This document shows positions 1 to 8,837 of a DNA stretch of 64,000 bases, one piece after another. The position numbers and the translations under genes were made by a program. The DNA is taken from NCBI RefSeq assembly GCF_029051725.1, contig NZ_JAACFU010000001.1, positions 372,001-436,000 on the forward strand, given 5' to 3'. How positions within the stretch are numbered: position 1 is the stretch's first letter; the number at the start of each line of letters is the position of its first letter. The notes beneath the pieces were generated by a model. It did no database searches, was not told where the DNA came from, and worked only from the letters and a program-made list of their open reading frames with translations. The DNA is from Bradyrhizobium sp. CSS354 (GTDB taxonomy: Bacteria; Pseudomonadota; Alphaproteobacteria; Rhizobiales; Xanthobacteraceae).

Positions 1-995
1 TCTACAATCGCGCCAACGAGGGCTTTCACGCCAACAACGAAACCTTCTTGCTGCACGAAGTCGCGACCAATCTGCCGATCTATCTGCCCGACACCGGTCC
101 GACCGATTTCCATCTTCATCTGCCGCCAGGCGGCTTTCAGCTCGTGCTGGTCACCTCGGGCGCATTCACCTTCGACTATGACGGACGCTTCTACAATGTC
201 GGCCCCGGCGCGGTGATGCTGCAAAGCGCGATCGTGCACCGCCAGCTGTTCTACACCTGGTCGGGATTGTCGACCGAAGAGAATTTGAAGACGCCACAAA
301 CGGTGGCGCCGGATCCGATTTCCATGGGCTATTCCGGCAAATTCCTCGAAGCCTTCATCACCGATCCGACGACCTTTCCAAATCCGACCATTGTCGGCCC
401 GGATCAGATCAACGAAGACGAGACGCCACGGGTCGCATGGAGCCACTCCCTGCATGATCGCCCTGCGGACGCAGGCTTCTGGCTTCAGGACCCGCTGGCG
501 CTGGATGCGCTGTTCAAGCCGCTCACCGACAACCCGGTCAAATCATCCATGCCGGTCTATGTGCGCGACATCGGCATCGAAGTGCCGAGCGGCCATCTCG
601 TCACCGGCCACATCATCGCAACCGATCCGCGCGGCCAATCGCTCTTGCCCAAGAGCACGTCGGCAGCGGCTGACATCACATGCTTCGCCAAGGGCGAGGT
701 CGTGATCTACCGCGTCATCCGCGGCACGGCCGAATTCAGGAACAAGACTGGCGAGAGCTTTGAGCTCACGGCCGGCGACGTGGTGACGGCGGGGAAGAAC
801 GCCACAAGCCTCGTCGGTGTCGGCGAGAACACCCAGGTCCTTCGGCTCGGCCTTCTCAAGGGCATGAACGACCTCCGCAGCTGGACGCCGACACAGCGCG
901 ACGAGATCGACGGCCTCGCCGGTCAGATCATCACGCAGAGGGACATCCGTCCTCTGCGGACCGAGGGCAAGCCGGTGGGCTACCTCTACGGCTGA
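1..995 (+). CDS. bicupin-type protein, 5' end outside window
   Basis: The frame is open from base 3 and codes for plausible protein before the first possible start (TTG at 48), so the true start lies left of the window. About 330 residues are visible. Two beta-rich segments each look like a cupin barrel: one at about residues 20-85 (HLHLPPGGFQLVLV, then a GPGAVMLQSAIVHRQ stretch) and one near the C-terminus (CFAKGEVVIYRVIRG ... LTAGDVVTAG). Metal-ligand histidines are sparse in the second barrel. I do not recognise a specific enzyme. It ends 5 bases from the convergent gor stop, so it shares no operon with what follows. Confidence 0.75.
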   Translation, partial: YNRANEGFHANNETFLLHEVATNLPIYLPDTGPTDFHLHLPPGGFQLVLVTSGAFTFDYDGRFYNVGPGAVMLQSAIVHRQLFYTWSGLSTEENLKTPQTVAPDPISMGYSGKFLEAFITDPTTFPNPTIVGPDQINEDETPRVAWSHSLHDRPADAGFWLQDPLALDALFKPLTDNPVKSSMPVYVRDIGIEVPSGHLVTGHIIATDPRGQSLLPKSTSAAADITCFAKGEVVIYRVIRGTAEFRNKTGESFELTAGDVVTAGKNATSLVGVGENTQVLRLGLLKGMNDLRSWTPTQRDEIDGLAGQIITQRDIRPLRTEGKPVGYLYG

Positions 996-1000
996 GCGGG

Positions 1001-2389
1001 CTACTCCGCCGCCTGGCGTACGTGGCGTGCGGTCGGGGTGCGCATGGTGACGAGCTCTTCGGCCGCGGTCGGATGCAGCGCGATCGTCGCATCGAAATCG
1101 GCCTTGGTGGCCTTCATCTTCACCGCAATCGCGACCGCCTGCGTGATCTCCGCCGCGGCATCGCCGACGATGTGACAGCCGAGCACGCGGTCGGTTGAAC
1201 CGTCGACGACGAGCTTCATCAACACGCGGGTATCGCGGCCCGACATTGTCGCCTTGATGGGGCGGAACGTGGTCTTGTAGATGTCGACATGGCTGAATTG
1301 CGCCCGGGCCTCGGTCTCGGTGAGGCCGACGGTGCCGACCTCCGGCTGCGAGAACACGGCGGTCGGGATGTTGGCGTGATCCACCTGCACCTCGCGCTTG
1401 CCGAACACGGTGTCGGCGAACGCATGGCCCTCGCGGATGGCGACCGGCGTCAGGTTGAAGCGGTGGGTGACGTCGCCGATCGCATAGATGCTGTCGACCG
1501 AGCTCTTCGAGAAATGGTCGACGGCGATGCCGCCGTTCCGCGGGTTGATGGCGACGCCGGCCTTCTCCAGGCCGAGATTGGCCACCGCCGGATGGCGGCC
1601 GATCGCGAACATCACCTGGTCGGAGGCGAGGCTCGATCCGTTCGACAGATGCGTGGTGAATTCCTCGCCGTGCCGATCGACCTTCGCCACCGTGCAGCCG
1701 GTGAGGATGGTGATGCCCTGCTTCTCCATCTCGGCGCGGACGTGGGCGCGAACATCCTCGTCAAATCCGCGAAGAATGTTGTCGCCGCGATAGATCACTG
1801 TGACGTCGGAGCCGAAGCCGGCGAAGATGCCGGCGAACTCCAGCGCGATGTAGCCGCCGCCCTGGATCACGATCCGCTTCGGCAGCTTCGTCAGGTGAAA
1901 CGCCTCGTTGGAGGAGATCACGTGCTCGATGCCGGGAATCGGAGCGCCGTGATTGGGCGCGCCGCCGGTGGCGATCAAAATGTATTTTGCGGTGATCTTC
2001 CGGTCGTTCTCGAGCAGGCGGACGGTGTGCTTGTCCTCGATCACCGCGCGGCTCTTGACGATTTGCGCGCCCGACTTTTCGACATTGGCGGTGTAAGCCG
2101 CCTCCAGACGCGCGATCTCCTTGTCCTTGTTGGCGATCAGCGTCGGCCAGTCGAAGGTCGCAGGTGGAACGGTCCAGCCGAAACCGGCGGCGTCCTCGAT
2201 CTCATGGCGGAAATGCGAGCCGATGACGAACAGCTTCTTCGGCACGCAGCCGCGGATCACGCAGGTCCCGCCCATGCGGTACTCTTCCGCGATCATCACG
2301 CGAGCGCCGTAACCGGCCGCGATGCGGGCGGCACGCACGCCGCCCGAACCGCCACCGATGACAAAGAGGTCGACGTCGAATTCAGCCAT
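1001..2389 (-). CDS. gor: glutathione-disulfide reductase
   Basis: Flavoprotein that reduces glutathione disulfide with NADPH in the cytoplasm. The 462-residue length is typical. The N-terminal FAD dinucleotide fold carries GGGSGG (residues 12-17). The redox-active disulfide is C43-VIRG-C48, in the GGTCVIRGCVPKK context typical of glutathione reductases rather than dihydrolipoamide dehydrogenases. A second fold with GGGYIALEFA near residue 175 binds NADPH. The C-terminal HPTAAEE, with catalytic His at about 439, completes the active site of the partner subunit. It lies 55 bases downstream of the DUF2059 gene on the same strand and may be co-transcribed with it and rpiA. Confidence 0.95.
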   Translation of the reverse strand: MAEFDVDLFVIGGGSGGVRAARIAAGYGARVMIAEEYRMGGTCVIRGCVPKKLFVIGSHFRHEIEDAAGFGWTVPPATFDWPTLIANKDKEIARLEAAYTANVEKSGAQIVKSRAVIEDKHTVRLLENDRKITAKYILIATGGAPNHGAPIPGIEHVISSNEAFHLTKLPKRIVIQGGGYIALEFAGIFAGFGSDVTVIYRGDNILRGFDEDVRAHVRAEMEKQGITILTGCTVAKVDRHGEEFTTHLSNGSSLASDQVMFAIGRHPAVANLGLEKAGVAINPRNGGIAVDHFSKSSVDSIYAIGDVTHRFNLTPVAIREGHAFADTVFGKREVQVDHANIPTAVFSQPEVGTVGLTETEARAQFSHVDIYKTTFRPIKATMSGRDTRVLMKLVVDGSTDRVLGCHIVGDAAAEITQAVAIAVKMKATKADFDATIALHPTAAEELVTMRTPTARHVRQAAE

Positions 2390-2444
2390 TGTCCACTCCG
2401 ACCTCTTTCAGAACATGATCCGGATTCTGATCAGATAGGAACTG

Positions 2445-2963
2445 TCATATCTCCTTGCCACGCTTGCGCATCTCGGCGCGGAAGTTGCCCATCACGGTCT
2501 CGGAGAAGTTCTGGGCCCAGGAGTTCATGAAGGCCATGCTCAGCCCGATGGCGCGCGGCTCGGCCTCGATCAGCTTCTTGCCCAGCGGCGACTTGTAGAA
2601 GGTGACGAGATCCTTCAACTCCTGCTCGGTGAACTCGCTGGCATAGACCTGCGCCATGCCTTCGCCGATTTCGTTCTCGCGGCCCTTGAGCTGCTGGGCG
2701 ACGACCTGGGCGACCTCGGTGAGGTCCTTCTGGTAGTTGAGGTTCTGCTGGATCAGCGCGATCTTGGTCTTCTCGACCAGGCCGGGCACGGCGTTCGCGT
2801 ACATCGCACTGGCGTTCTTGATCGCCAGGATTTCCTTGGCGGCCGCGATGGCCGCCGGCGACGATTTCGGCGCCGCTGGCTGCTGGGCCCCGGCCGGGGC
2901 GACCGAGAGAGCCAGTCCCACAGCGAGGGTCGCGACGGGCAACAATTTCCAAACGCTCTTCAT
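2445..2963 (-). CDS. secreted DUF2059 domain protein
   Basis: The 172-residue product has an N-terminal signal peptide (positively charged start, hydrophobic core, probable cleavage near APAGA-QQ at about residue 27) and so is probably periplasmic. The C-terminal half (about 85-160, with ELKDLVTFYKSPLGKKL) matches the DUF2059 pattern of an amphipathic helical domain with the FY.SP.G core. Its function is unknown. The start lies only 2 bases after the rpiA stop, so translation is probably coupled to rpiA. The rpiA-DUF2059-gor order recurs in related rhizobia as far as I recall; that is family knowledge, not something seen here. Confidence 0.85.
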   Translation of the reverse strand: MKSVWKLLPVATLAVGLALSVAPAGAQQPAAPKSSPAAIAAAKEILAIKNASAMYANAVPGLVEKTKIALIQQNLNYQKDLTEVAQVVAQQLKGRENEIGEGMAQVYASEFTEQELKDLVTFYKSPLGKKLIEAEPRAIGLSMAFMNSWAQNFSETVMGNFRAEMRKRGKEI

Positions 2964-2965
2964 TC

Positions 2966-3679
2966 CTAGTCTCCCTTCGGCTTTCGCCGTTCAATCACGC
3001 GAATTCCCTCGCCACCCGCCAAAACAGCCGAGCTGGCCAAGCCGATGAACAAACCATGTTCGACGACGCCGGGGATCGCGCTCAACGCCGTGGCGAGGCG
3101 CGCGGGATCCTCAATCATTTCGAGCTGGGCATCGACGATCCAGTGGCCGCCATCGGTGACGAAAACGTGGCCGTCCTTGCCGTTGCGGACCGCCATCTGC
3201 CCGGAAACGCCGCATTCCGCAAACGCCTTCTCTATCGCGCGTCGCGTTGCGCCGAGCCCGAACGGGATGACTTCGACCGGCAGCGGAAAGCGGCCGAGTG
3301 TCGGCACCCATTTGGTGTCGTCGGCAATCACGATCATGCGATCCGAGGCGGCCGCCACGATCTTCTCGCGCAACAGCGCGCCGCCGCCGCCCTTGATCAG
3401 ATTGAGTTCGGGGTCGATCTCGTCGGCGCCGTCGACCGTGATGTCGAGATGGTCGATCTCGTCCAGCGTGGTCAGCGGCACGCCGCATCGCAGCGCATCG
3501 AGGCGCGTCGCCTCGGAGGTCGGCACGCCGATCACTTTCAGTCCGGCGCGGACCCGCTCGCCGAGCAGTTCGACGAAATGTTTTGCGGTCGAGCCGGTGC
3601 CGAGCCCGAGTTGCATGCCGTCACGGACGTCCTCGAGGGCGCGCGCCGCAGCCTGCCGCTTCAATTGGTCCATGTTCAC
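2966..3679 (-). CDS. rpiA: ribose-5-phosphate isomerase A
   Basis: Interconverts ribose 5-phosphate and ribulose 5-phosphate in the pentose phosphate and Calvin routes. The 237 residues are the usual length. Visible signatures are the phosphate-binding loop [11 protein letters not shown] (25-35), the catalytic VDGADEID segment and [14 protein letters not shown], which carries the catalytic lysine. The ATG start at 3679 faces a roughly 180-base divergent region shared with gph. It appears to head the rpiA-DUF2059-gor unit. Confidence 0.95.
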   Translation of the reverse strand: MNMDQLKRQAAARALEDVRDGMQLGLGTGSTAKHFVELLGERVRAGLKVIGVPTSEATRLDALRCGVPLTTLDEIDHLDITVDGADEIDPELNLIKGGGGALLREKIVAAASDRMIVIADDTKWVPTLGRFPLPVEVIPFGLGATRRAIEKAFAECGVSGQMAVRNGKDGHVFVTDGGHWIVDAQLEMIEDPARLATALSAIPGVVEHGLFIGLASSAVLAGGEGIRVIERRKPKGD

Positions 3680-3790
3680 GTTTGCGCCGTCCCTGAATGA
3701 CGAGTGTGCTGCCGGATAGGCTCGCGGCGGCCTGTGTAGCCTCGTTTTCCCTCGGAGAACAGGGTCTGGGGGAACAGGCCTCAGGGGTCC

Positions 3791-3802
3791 ACCTTATAAG
3801 GT
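3791..3802. promoter_or_regulatory. 12-base palindrome between rpiA and gph
   Basis: ACCTTATAAGGT reads identically on both strands. It sits in the divergent rpiA/gph intergenic region, 55 bases before the gph ATG. It could be an operator or simply a small hairpin; no protein can be assigned. Confidence 0.3.
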
Positions 3803-3856
3803 GATCTTATGGCTTCGGCCCTTGCGCGGGCGGGGCCGGGCCGGTAGCGCTGGACC

Positions 3857-4546
3857 ATGACCCCCTCCTACACCATCGTCTTCGATCTCGACGGCACGCT
3901 TGTGGATACGGCGCCCGACCTGATCACCGCGCTCAATTACGTGCTCGACCGCGAAGGGCTGCCGCCCGTGCCGATGGCCTCGGCCCGCAACATGATCGGC
4001 GCCGGCGCCCGCAAGCTGATCGAGCGGGGGCTGGAGGCCGAGGGCCGCAGCGTCACGGTTGCCGACATGGACCGTATGACGGCCGATTTCATCGCCTATT
4101 ATGCCGACAATATCGCCGTCGAATCCCGGCCCTTCGAGGGGCTGGAGACCGCACTCGACCATTTTGCGGCCCAGGGCCATCGCCTCGCGGTCTGCACCAA
4201 CAAGCTGGAATGGCTGTCGAAACGCCTGCTGGACCAACTCGACCTGAGCCGGCGCTTCGCCGCGATCTGCGGCGCCGACACTTTTGGCGTCCAAAAGCCC
4301 GATCCGACCATTTTCCGCGAAACGGTGGCGCAGGCCGGCGGCGAGGTCAAAGCCAGCATCATGGTCGGCGACGCCGGACCCGATGTCGGCGTGGCCCGGC
4401 GCGCCAGAGTTCCCGTCATCGGAGTGAGCTTCGGCTATACGGACGTGCCGATCGCCGAGCTGAAGCCGGACCGGCTGATCCATCACATGCGCGACCTGCC
4501 GGCCGCCGCCAGCAGCCTGATGACTGCGCACGCAGATCTCAAGTAA
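3857..4546 (+). CDS. gph: phosphoglycolate phosphatase (HAD superfamily)
   Basis: Hydrolyses 2-phosphoglycolate, a by-product of DNA repair and of Rubisco oxygenation. At 229 residues it has the HAD motifs in order: FDLDGTLVDT with nucleophile D10 and acid/base D12, a TNK motif II segment, the motif III lysine in QKPDP, and motif IV GDAGPDVG. The cap domain between motifs I and II is alpha-helical, as in Gph/PGP enzymes. Assignment to the Gph subfamily over other HAD phosphatases rests on overall pattern. Confidence 0.85.
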   Translation: MTPSYTIVFDLDGTLVDTAPDLITALNYVLDREGLPPVPMASARNMIGAGARKLIERGLEAEGRSVTVADMDRMTADFIAYYADNIAVESRPFEGLETALDHFAAQGHRLAVCTNKLEWLSKRLLDQLDLSRRFAAICGADTFGVQKPDPTIFRETVAQAGGEVKASIMVGDAGPDVGVARRARVPVIGVSFGYTDVPIAELKPDRLIHHMRDLPAAASSLMTAHADLK

Positions 4547-4562
4547 TTGACATCGCTTGGTT

Positions 4563-4574
4563 ATTCCGCGGAAT
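4563..4574. promoter_or_regulatory. 12-base palindrome downstream of gph
   Basis: ATTCCGCGGAAT is a perfect palindrome 16 bases after the gph stop, in the leader of the following lipoprotein gene. A CtrA-like TTAA-N7-CTAA follows at 4581-4595. Function is not shown. Confidence 0.25.
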
Positions 4575-4580
4575 CCCGCG

Positions 4581-4595
4581 TTAACCATCTGCTAA
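4581..4595 (+). promoter_or_regulatory. imperfect CtrA-type site upstream of lipoprotein gene
   Basis: TTAACCATCTGCTAA matches the alphaproteobacterial CtrA consensus TTAA-N7-TTAA with one mismatch in the second half-site. It lies about 90 bases before the lipoprotein start. One mismatch in a short motif is weak evidence on its own. Confidence 0.25.
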
Positions 4596-4682
4596 CTATG
4601 CGCGGCCCGCCGGTTGCTCGTTCGGAACGACGCTCCTAAGTTCGTCCGGGGATGTGGCGGTTCGTCGCACTAGGTGGATGTC

Positions 4683-5183
4683 ATGCGTCGTGTCATCTCG
4701 TTTGCGTTAGCTCGAGTAAGTGTCCTCGGGGCAACAAGCCTTGCCGGCTGCTCCTCGATGTCTTCGGTTTCCTGGGACATGTTCAAATCGGCCCCGCCGA
4801 CCGTCCAGGTCCGGCTCGAATCCAATCCCCCGGGTGCGGACGCCACGACCTCACTCGGAGCGGGCTGCAAGACCCCCTGCTCCGTCTCGGTTCCCGCGCC
4901 CGACGCCCCCTTCACGGTCGCTTTCGCATTGCCAAAACACCAGCCGGTAAGCGTGCCGGTGAACGTCATCAGGAATCCCGGCGACTTCACGACGCCCGCC
5001 TCGGTCACCACCGACCCCAACCCGGTTTTCGCGGAGCTCCAGCCGGCCATTCCACCGAAACCGGTGCGCAAGCCGCACCGGCCGAAGAAGCCGAAATCGG
5101 CGGCGCCCGTCGCTGCCCCGGCTGCTGCTGCCGCGCCGGCCGCGGCCTCGCCGTTCCCCGATCCAAACACGGGCAAGCGCTGA
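4683..5183 (+). CDS. outer-membrane-type lipoprotein with PEGA-like domain
   Basis: The 166-residue protein has a signal sequence ending in the lipobox L-A-G-C with C23, so it should be lipid-modified and anchored in an envelope membrane. After the signal, about residues 40-110 resemble a PEGA-like beta domain (VQVRLESNPPGADA ... KTPCSVSVPAP). The tail is a proline/alanine/lysine-rich linker. The ATG at 4683 follows AGGTGG at 5-base spacing and is preferred over the ATG at 4674. No enzymatic role can be read. It stands alone between gph and moaA. Confidence 0.7.
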   Translation: MRRVISFALARVSVLGATSLAGCSSMSSVSWDMFKSAPPTVQVRLESNPPGADATTSLGAGCKTPCSVSVPAPDAPFTVAFALPKHQPVSVPVNVIRNPGDFTTPASVTTDPNPVFAELQPAIPPKPVRKPHRPKKPKSAAPVAAPAAAAAPAAASPFPDPNTGKR

Positions 5184-5292
5184 CCTCCGTCATCCCCCCA
5201 ATTGTCTCTGACGCGTTCGATGCTTAGATTGCTTCCAGGACACCGCTGAAGCAAAACTGCTCGCGTTGCCGCAAGTGACAAGGCATTTTGGT

Positions 5293-6327
5293 ATGAACGG
5301 ACTTTCCGCGAGCCCCCGCACCGCGCTGTCGAGCGCGATGACCGATCCGTTCGGACGGACCATCTCGTATTTGCGCGTCTCCGTCACCGACCGCTGCGAC
5401 CTGCGCTGCTTCTACTGCATGTCGGAAGACATGACGTTCCTGCCCAAGGCGGATCTGCTGACACTGGAGGAACTCGATCGGTTGTGCTCGGCCTTCATCG
5501 CCAAGGGCGTGAAGAAGCTGCGCCTCACCGGCGGCGAACCGCTGGTCCGCCGCAACGTGATGACGCTGGTGCGCTCGCTGTCGCGGCATCTCAAGAGCGG
5601 CGCCCTGAGCGAGCTGACGCTGACCACCAACGGCACCCAGCTTGCGAAACACGCAAGCGAACTCGCCGATTGCGGCGTCCGCCGCATCAACGTCTCGCTC
5701 GACACGCTCGACCCGCAAAAGTTTCGCGAGATCACCCGCTGGGGCGAGATCGACAAGGTGCTGGAAGGCATCGACGCGGCACGCGCTGCGGGCCTCGCGG
5801 TCAAGATCAACGCGGTGGCGCTGAAGAACCTCAACGAGGACGAACTTCCCGACCTGATGCGCTGGGCCCACGGCAAGGGCATGGGGCTGACGCTGATCGA
5901 GGTCATGCCGATGGGCGAGATCGGATCGGGTCGAATCGATCAATACCTGCCGCTGTCGCTGGTGCGCGCGCGCCTCGCCCAGCAGTTCACGCTGACGGAT
6001 CTGGCCGAGAGCACCGGCGGGCCGGCGCGCTATGTCAGCGTCGCCGAGACCGGCGGCAAGCTCGGCTTCATCACCCCGATGACCCATAATTTCTGCGAAT
6101 CCTGCAACCGCGTACGCGTCACCTGCACGGGAACGTTGCACACCTGCCTCGGCCACGAGGATGCCTCCGATTTGCGCAAACCTCTGCGTGCATCGGACGA
6201 CGATTCGCTGCTTGCGGATGCGATCGACCGCGCCATTGGCCTGAAGCCCAAGGGCCACGATTTCATCATCGACCGCCGCCACGACCGCCCCAGCGTCAGC
6301 AGGCACATGAGCGTCACGGGCGGCTAG
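5293..6327 (+). CDS. moaA: GTP 3',8-cyclase MoaA (molybdenum cofactor)
   Basis: Radical-SAM enzyme that starts molybdenum cofactor synthesis from GTP. The 344-residue product has the SAM cluster motif C35-X3-C39-X2-C42. The C-terminal second cluster is CESC plus a downstream Cys in GTLHTCLG. The invariant Gly-Gly end (VTGG) is intact. The ATG at 5293 is preferred to an upstream TTG because the family begins shortly before this. The product would supply cofactor for molybdenum hydroxylases such as the one at 30-33 kb. Confidence 0.93.
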   Translation: MNGLSASPRTALSSAMTDPFGRTISYLRVSVTDRCDLRCFYCMSEDMTFLPKADLLTLEELDRLCSAFIAKGVKKLRLTGGEPLVRRNVMTLVRSLSRHLKSGALSELTLTTNGTQLAKHASELADCGVRRINVSLDTLDPQKFREITRWGEIDKVLEGIDAARAAGLAVKINAVALKNLNEDELPDLMRWAHGKGMGLTLIEVMPMGEIGSGRIDQYLPLSLVRARLAQQFTLTDLAESTGGPARYVSVAETGGKLGFITPMTHNFCESCNRVRVTCTGTLHTCLGHEDASDLRKPLRASDDDSLLADAIDRAIGLKPKGHDFIIDRRHDRPSVSRHMSVTGG

Positions 6328-6496
6328 CGCCGGCTACCCGGCCGCGGCTTATTCCCCTTAACTATCAACAAACTTCCGATTGACTGGCGGCAAACTCGCT
6401 GGTTTGGTGCGGCTGCCTCATGCCTGCGCGGCGAGACAAGCCAACGCGCCACTCGGCGCAGTCAAGACGGCCGGGGCAAATCGGGGAGGACCAATC

Positions 6497-7078
6497 TTGC
6501 AAGCGCTCCTGAAGCTGAGCAATGGAATTGACGCGTTCACACGTTGGACCGGCAAGCGTCTGGCGTGGCTGATCCTGGTCGCAGTCGTCATCTCGGCGGT
6601 CAATGCGATCATCCGAAAGACGTTGGACACGTCCTCCAACTCGTGGCTCGAGCTGCAATGGGTGCTTTTCAGCATCGTGTTCCTGCTGTGCGCGTCCTGG
6701 ACGCTGCTCGACAACGAGCACATCCGGATCGACATCTTCAACAGCATGATGCCGAAGCGGGCTCGCAACATCATCGACATCATCGGGCACATCTTCTTCC
6801 TGATCCCGCTGACCGTTGTCATGATCGTGACCGGGATACCGTTCTTCCTGCGCTCGCTCCAGATCAACGAGCAATCCGGCAATGCGGGCGGCCTGCCGCA
6901 ATGGCCGGCAAAAGCCCTGATCATGATCGGCTTCGCCCTCCTGCTCGTCCAAGGCATCTCCGAGCTGATCAAACGAATTGCAATCATGCGCGGCATGATC
7001 CCGGACCCTCACGAGTCGCAGGTATCCGCACTAGAGGCCGAGGTCGAGCACCTCGTTGAAGCGATCGAAAAGAAGTAG
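6497..7078 (+). CDS. dctQ: TRAP transporter small membrane subunit (DctQ family)
   Basis: About 193 residues with four hydrophobic segments typical of DctQ: near 18-40, 50-75, 98-120 and 138-160. The central helix pair contains SSNSWLELQW and LCASWTLLDNEHIRIDI. The start chosen is TTG at 6497, preceded by GGGGAGGA at 6483-6490 with 6-base spacing; longer versions lack a convincing ribosome site. It pairs with the large subunit 27 bases downstream and would work with a periplasmic DctP. Confidence 0.85.
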   Translation: MQALLKLSNGIDAFTRWTGKRLAWLILVAVVISAVNAIIRKTLDTSSNSWLELQWVLFSIVFLLCASWTLLDNEHIRIDIFNSMMPKRARNIIDIIGHIFFLIPLTVVMIVTGIPFFLRSLQINEQSGNAGGLPQWPAKALIMIGFALLLVQGISELIKRIAIMRGMIPDPHESQVSALEAEVEHLVEAIEKK

Positions 7079-7105
7079 CCGTTGGCGACGGTTTAGGGGG
7101 AAGTC

Positions 7106-8761
7106 ATGACTGCGTTTATCATCGCCAATCTGGCGCCCATCATGTTCGGGACGCTCGTCGTCGTGCTGCTGCTCGGCTATCCGGCGGCATTTTCGCTCGG
7201 CGCCGTCGGCCTCTTCTTCGCAATCATCGGCGTCGAGCTCGGGCAATTCCACCCGGACTTTCTCCAGGCCCTGCCCGAGCGCGTCTATGGCGTCATGAAC
7301 AACGACACCCTGCTCGCCATTCCCTTCTTCACCTTCATGGGACTGGTGCTCGAGCGCTCCGGCATGGCCGAGGATCTGCTCGACACCATCGGCCAGTTGT
7401 TCGGCACCATCCGCGGCGGCCTCGCCTACGCGGTGGTGTTCGTCGGCGCCCTGCTTGCGGCGACGACCGGCGTCGTGGCGGCCTCGGTGATCTCGATGGG
7501 CTTGATCTCGCTGCCGATCATGCTGCGTTACGGCTACGACCGCCGCGTGGCGACCGGCATCATCGCGGCCTCCGGCACGCTGGCGCAGATCATTCCGCCC
7601 TCGCTCGTCCTGATCGTGATGGCCGACCAGCTCGGCAAGTCGGTCGGCGACATGTACGAGGGCGCGTTCATTCCGGGCCTGGTGCTCGCTGGCCTCTATG
7701 CAGGTTACGCGTTCCTCGTGACCATGATTTTCCCGAACGCCGCCCCGGGCCTGCCCAAGGAAGCCATCGGTTTCCGCGAGGAGAGCGGCGACCGCGGCCT
7801 CAGATCGCTCGGCGTGCTGTTCCTGGCGAGCTGCGTGTTCGGCTGGTTCATGATGCGGAATTCGGAGACACACGGCGCCGACTTCGTCGTGCTCAGCATG
7901 TTCTTCGGCATCCTCTTCGCGTTCTTCGTCGCCATCGCGAACTGGGTCCTCGACAAGCTGACGGGCTTCCGTTTCCTCTCGAAGATGGCGCAACAGACCA
8001 CCTTCGTCATGGTGCCGCCGCTGTTCCTGATCTTCCTGGTGCTGGGCACGATCTTCATCGGTGTCGCGACGCCCACCGAAGGCGGCGCCATGGGTGCAGC
8101 CGGCGCCCTCATTCTCGGAGCCGCGAAGCGGCGGCTGACCTGGGACCTGATCCGTCAGGCCACCGAATCGACGGCGAAGCTGTCCGCGTTCGTCGTCTTC
8201 ATCCTGGTCGGGGCACGCGTGTTCTCGCTCACCTTCTACGGTGTCAGCGGCCACGTCTGGGTCGAGCACCTGCTGACCTCCCTGCCCGGCGGCCAGGTCG
8301 GCTTCCTGATCTTCGTCAACGCCTTCGTGTTCGTGCTGGCGTTCTTCCTCGACTTCTTCGAACTCGCTTTCATCGTGATCCCGTTGCTCGGGCCGGCTGC
8401 CGAGCATCTCGGCATCGACCTGATCTGGTTCGGCGTCATCCTCGGCGTCAACATGCAGACGTCGTTCATGCACCCGCCATTCGGATTTGCGCTGTTCTAT
8501 TTGCGCTCGGTTGCGCCTAAGGAACGTTATACCGATCGCGTCACGGGCAAGCGCATGGAGCCGGTCACGACGGGACAGATCTATTGGGGTGCGGTGCCGT
8601 TCGTCGTGATCCAGATGATCATGGTGCTGCTCGTGATCATGTTCCCGTCGATGGTGATGCACTACAAGGGCGTGCAGTCCACCGTCGATCCCAACAGCAT
8701 CAAGATCGACATTCCCCAGATCGATCTGCCGCCGCTCGACTTCGGCCAGCCGAAGCAATAG
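7106..8761 (+). CDS. dctM: TRAP transporter large permease (DctM family)
   Basis: The 551-residue, strongly hydrophobic protein has 12 or more predicted membrane segments. Ion-coupled importer core of the TRAP type. Recognisable segments are NNDTLLAIPFFTFMG, the ATTGVVAASVISMG region and ASGTLAQIIPPS, all typical of DctM. It is longer than the common 425-residue form because of extra helices in the middle (about 220-300), a layout seen in 'fat' DctM proteins for keto- or dicarboxylic acids. GGGGG precedes the ATG. It ends at a strong bidirectional terminator. Confidence 0.9.
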   Translation: MTAFIIANLAPIMFGTLVVVLLLGYPAAFSLGAVGLFFAIIGVELGQFHPDFLQALPERVYGVMNNDTLLAIPFFTFMGLVLERSGMAEDLLDTIGQLFGTIRGGLAYAVVFVGALLAATTGVVAASVISMGLISLPIMLRYGYDRRVATGIIAASGTLAQIIPPSLVLIVMADQLGKSVGDMYEGAFIPGLVLAGLYAGYAFLVTMIFPNAAPGLPKEAIGFREESGDRGLRSLGVLFLASCVFGWFMMRNSETHGADFVVLSMFFGILFAFFVAIANWVLDKLTGFRFLSKMAQQTTFVMVPPLFLIFLVLGTIFIGVATPTEGGAMGAAGALILGAAKRRLTWDLIRQATESTAKLSAFVVFILVGARVFSLTFYGVSGHVWVEHLLTSLPGGQVGFLIFVNAFVFVLAFFLDFFELAFIVIPLLGPAAEHLGIDLIWFGVILGVNMQTSFMHPPFGFALFYLRSVAPKERYTDRVTGKRMEPVTTGQIYWGAVPFVVIQMIMVLLVIMFPSMVMHYKGVQSTVDPNSIKIDIPQIDLPPLDFGQPKQ

Positions 8762-8780
8762 CGCCCGGCCCGCCCGCAAA

Positions 8781-8812
8781 AAAGAACCCGGAGCTTTCGC
8801 TCCGGGTTCTTT
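8781..8812. terminator. bidirectional rho-independent terminator between dctM and dctP
   Basis: A perfect 14-base stem (AAAGAACCCGGAGC paired with GCTCCGGGTTCTTT) closes a TTTC loop. A-rich and T-rich flanks give a U-tract in both directions, fitting the convergent dctM and dctP genes on either side. Confidence 0.9.
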
Positions 8813-8837
8813 CGTTTGGGCCGATCGTGGCTCGCAA

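Noticed and set aside
1289..2530. Long plus-strand open frame (413 codons) opposite gor
   Set aside because: Gor signatures on the minus strand are unambiguous; the antisense translation has no domain pattern and reflects GC-rich codon shadowing.
4547..4673. Possible tRNA or small RNA between gph and lipoprotein gene
   Set aside because: No cloverleaf or T-loop sequence; only a palindrome and AT-rich motif.
7031..8779. Minus-strand open frame of 582 codons opposite dctM
   Set aside because: It yields a highly charged His/Asp/Glu/Arg-rich product typical of the complement of membrane-protein codons; dctM is clear.
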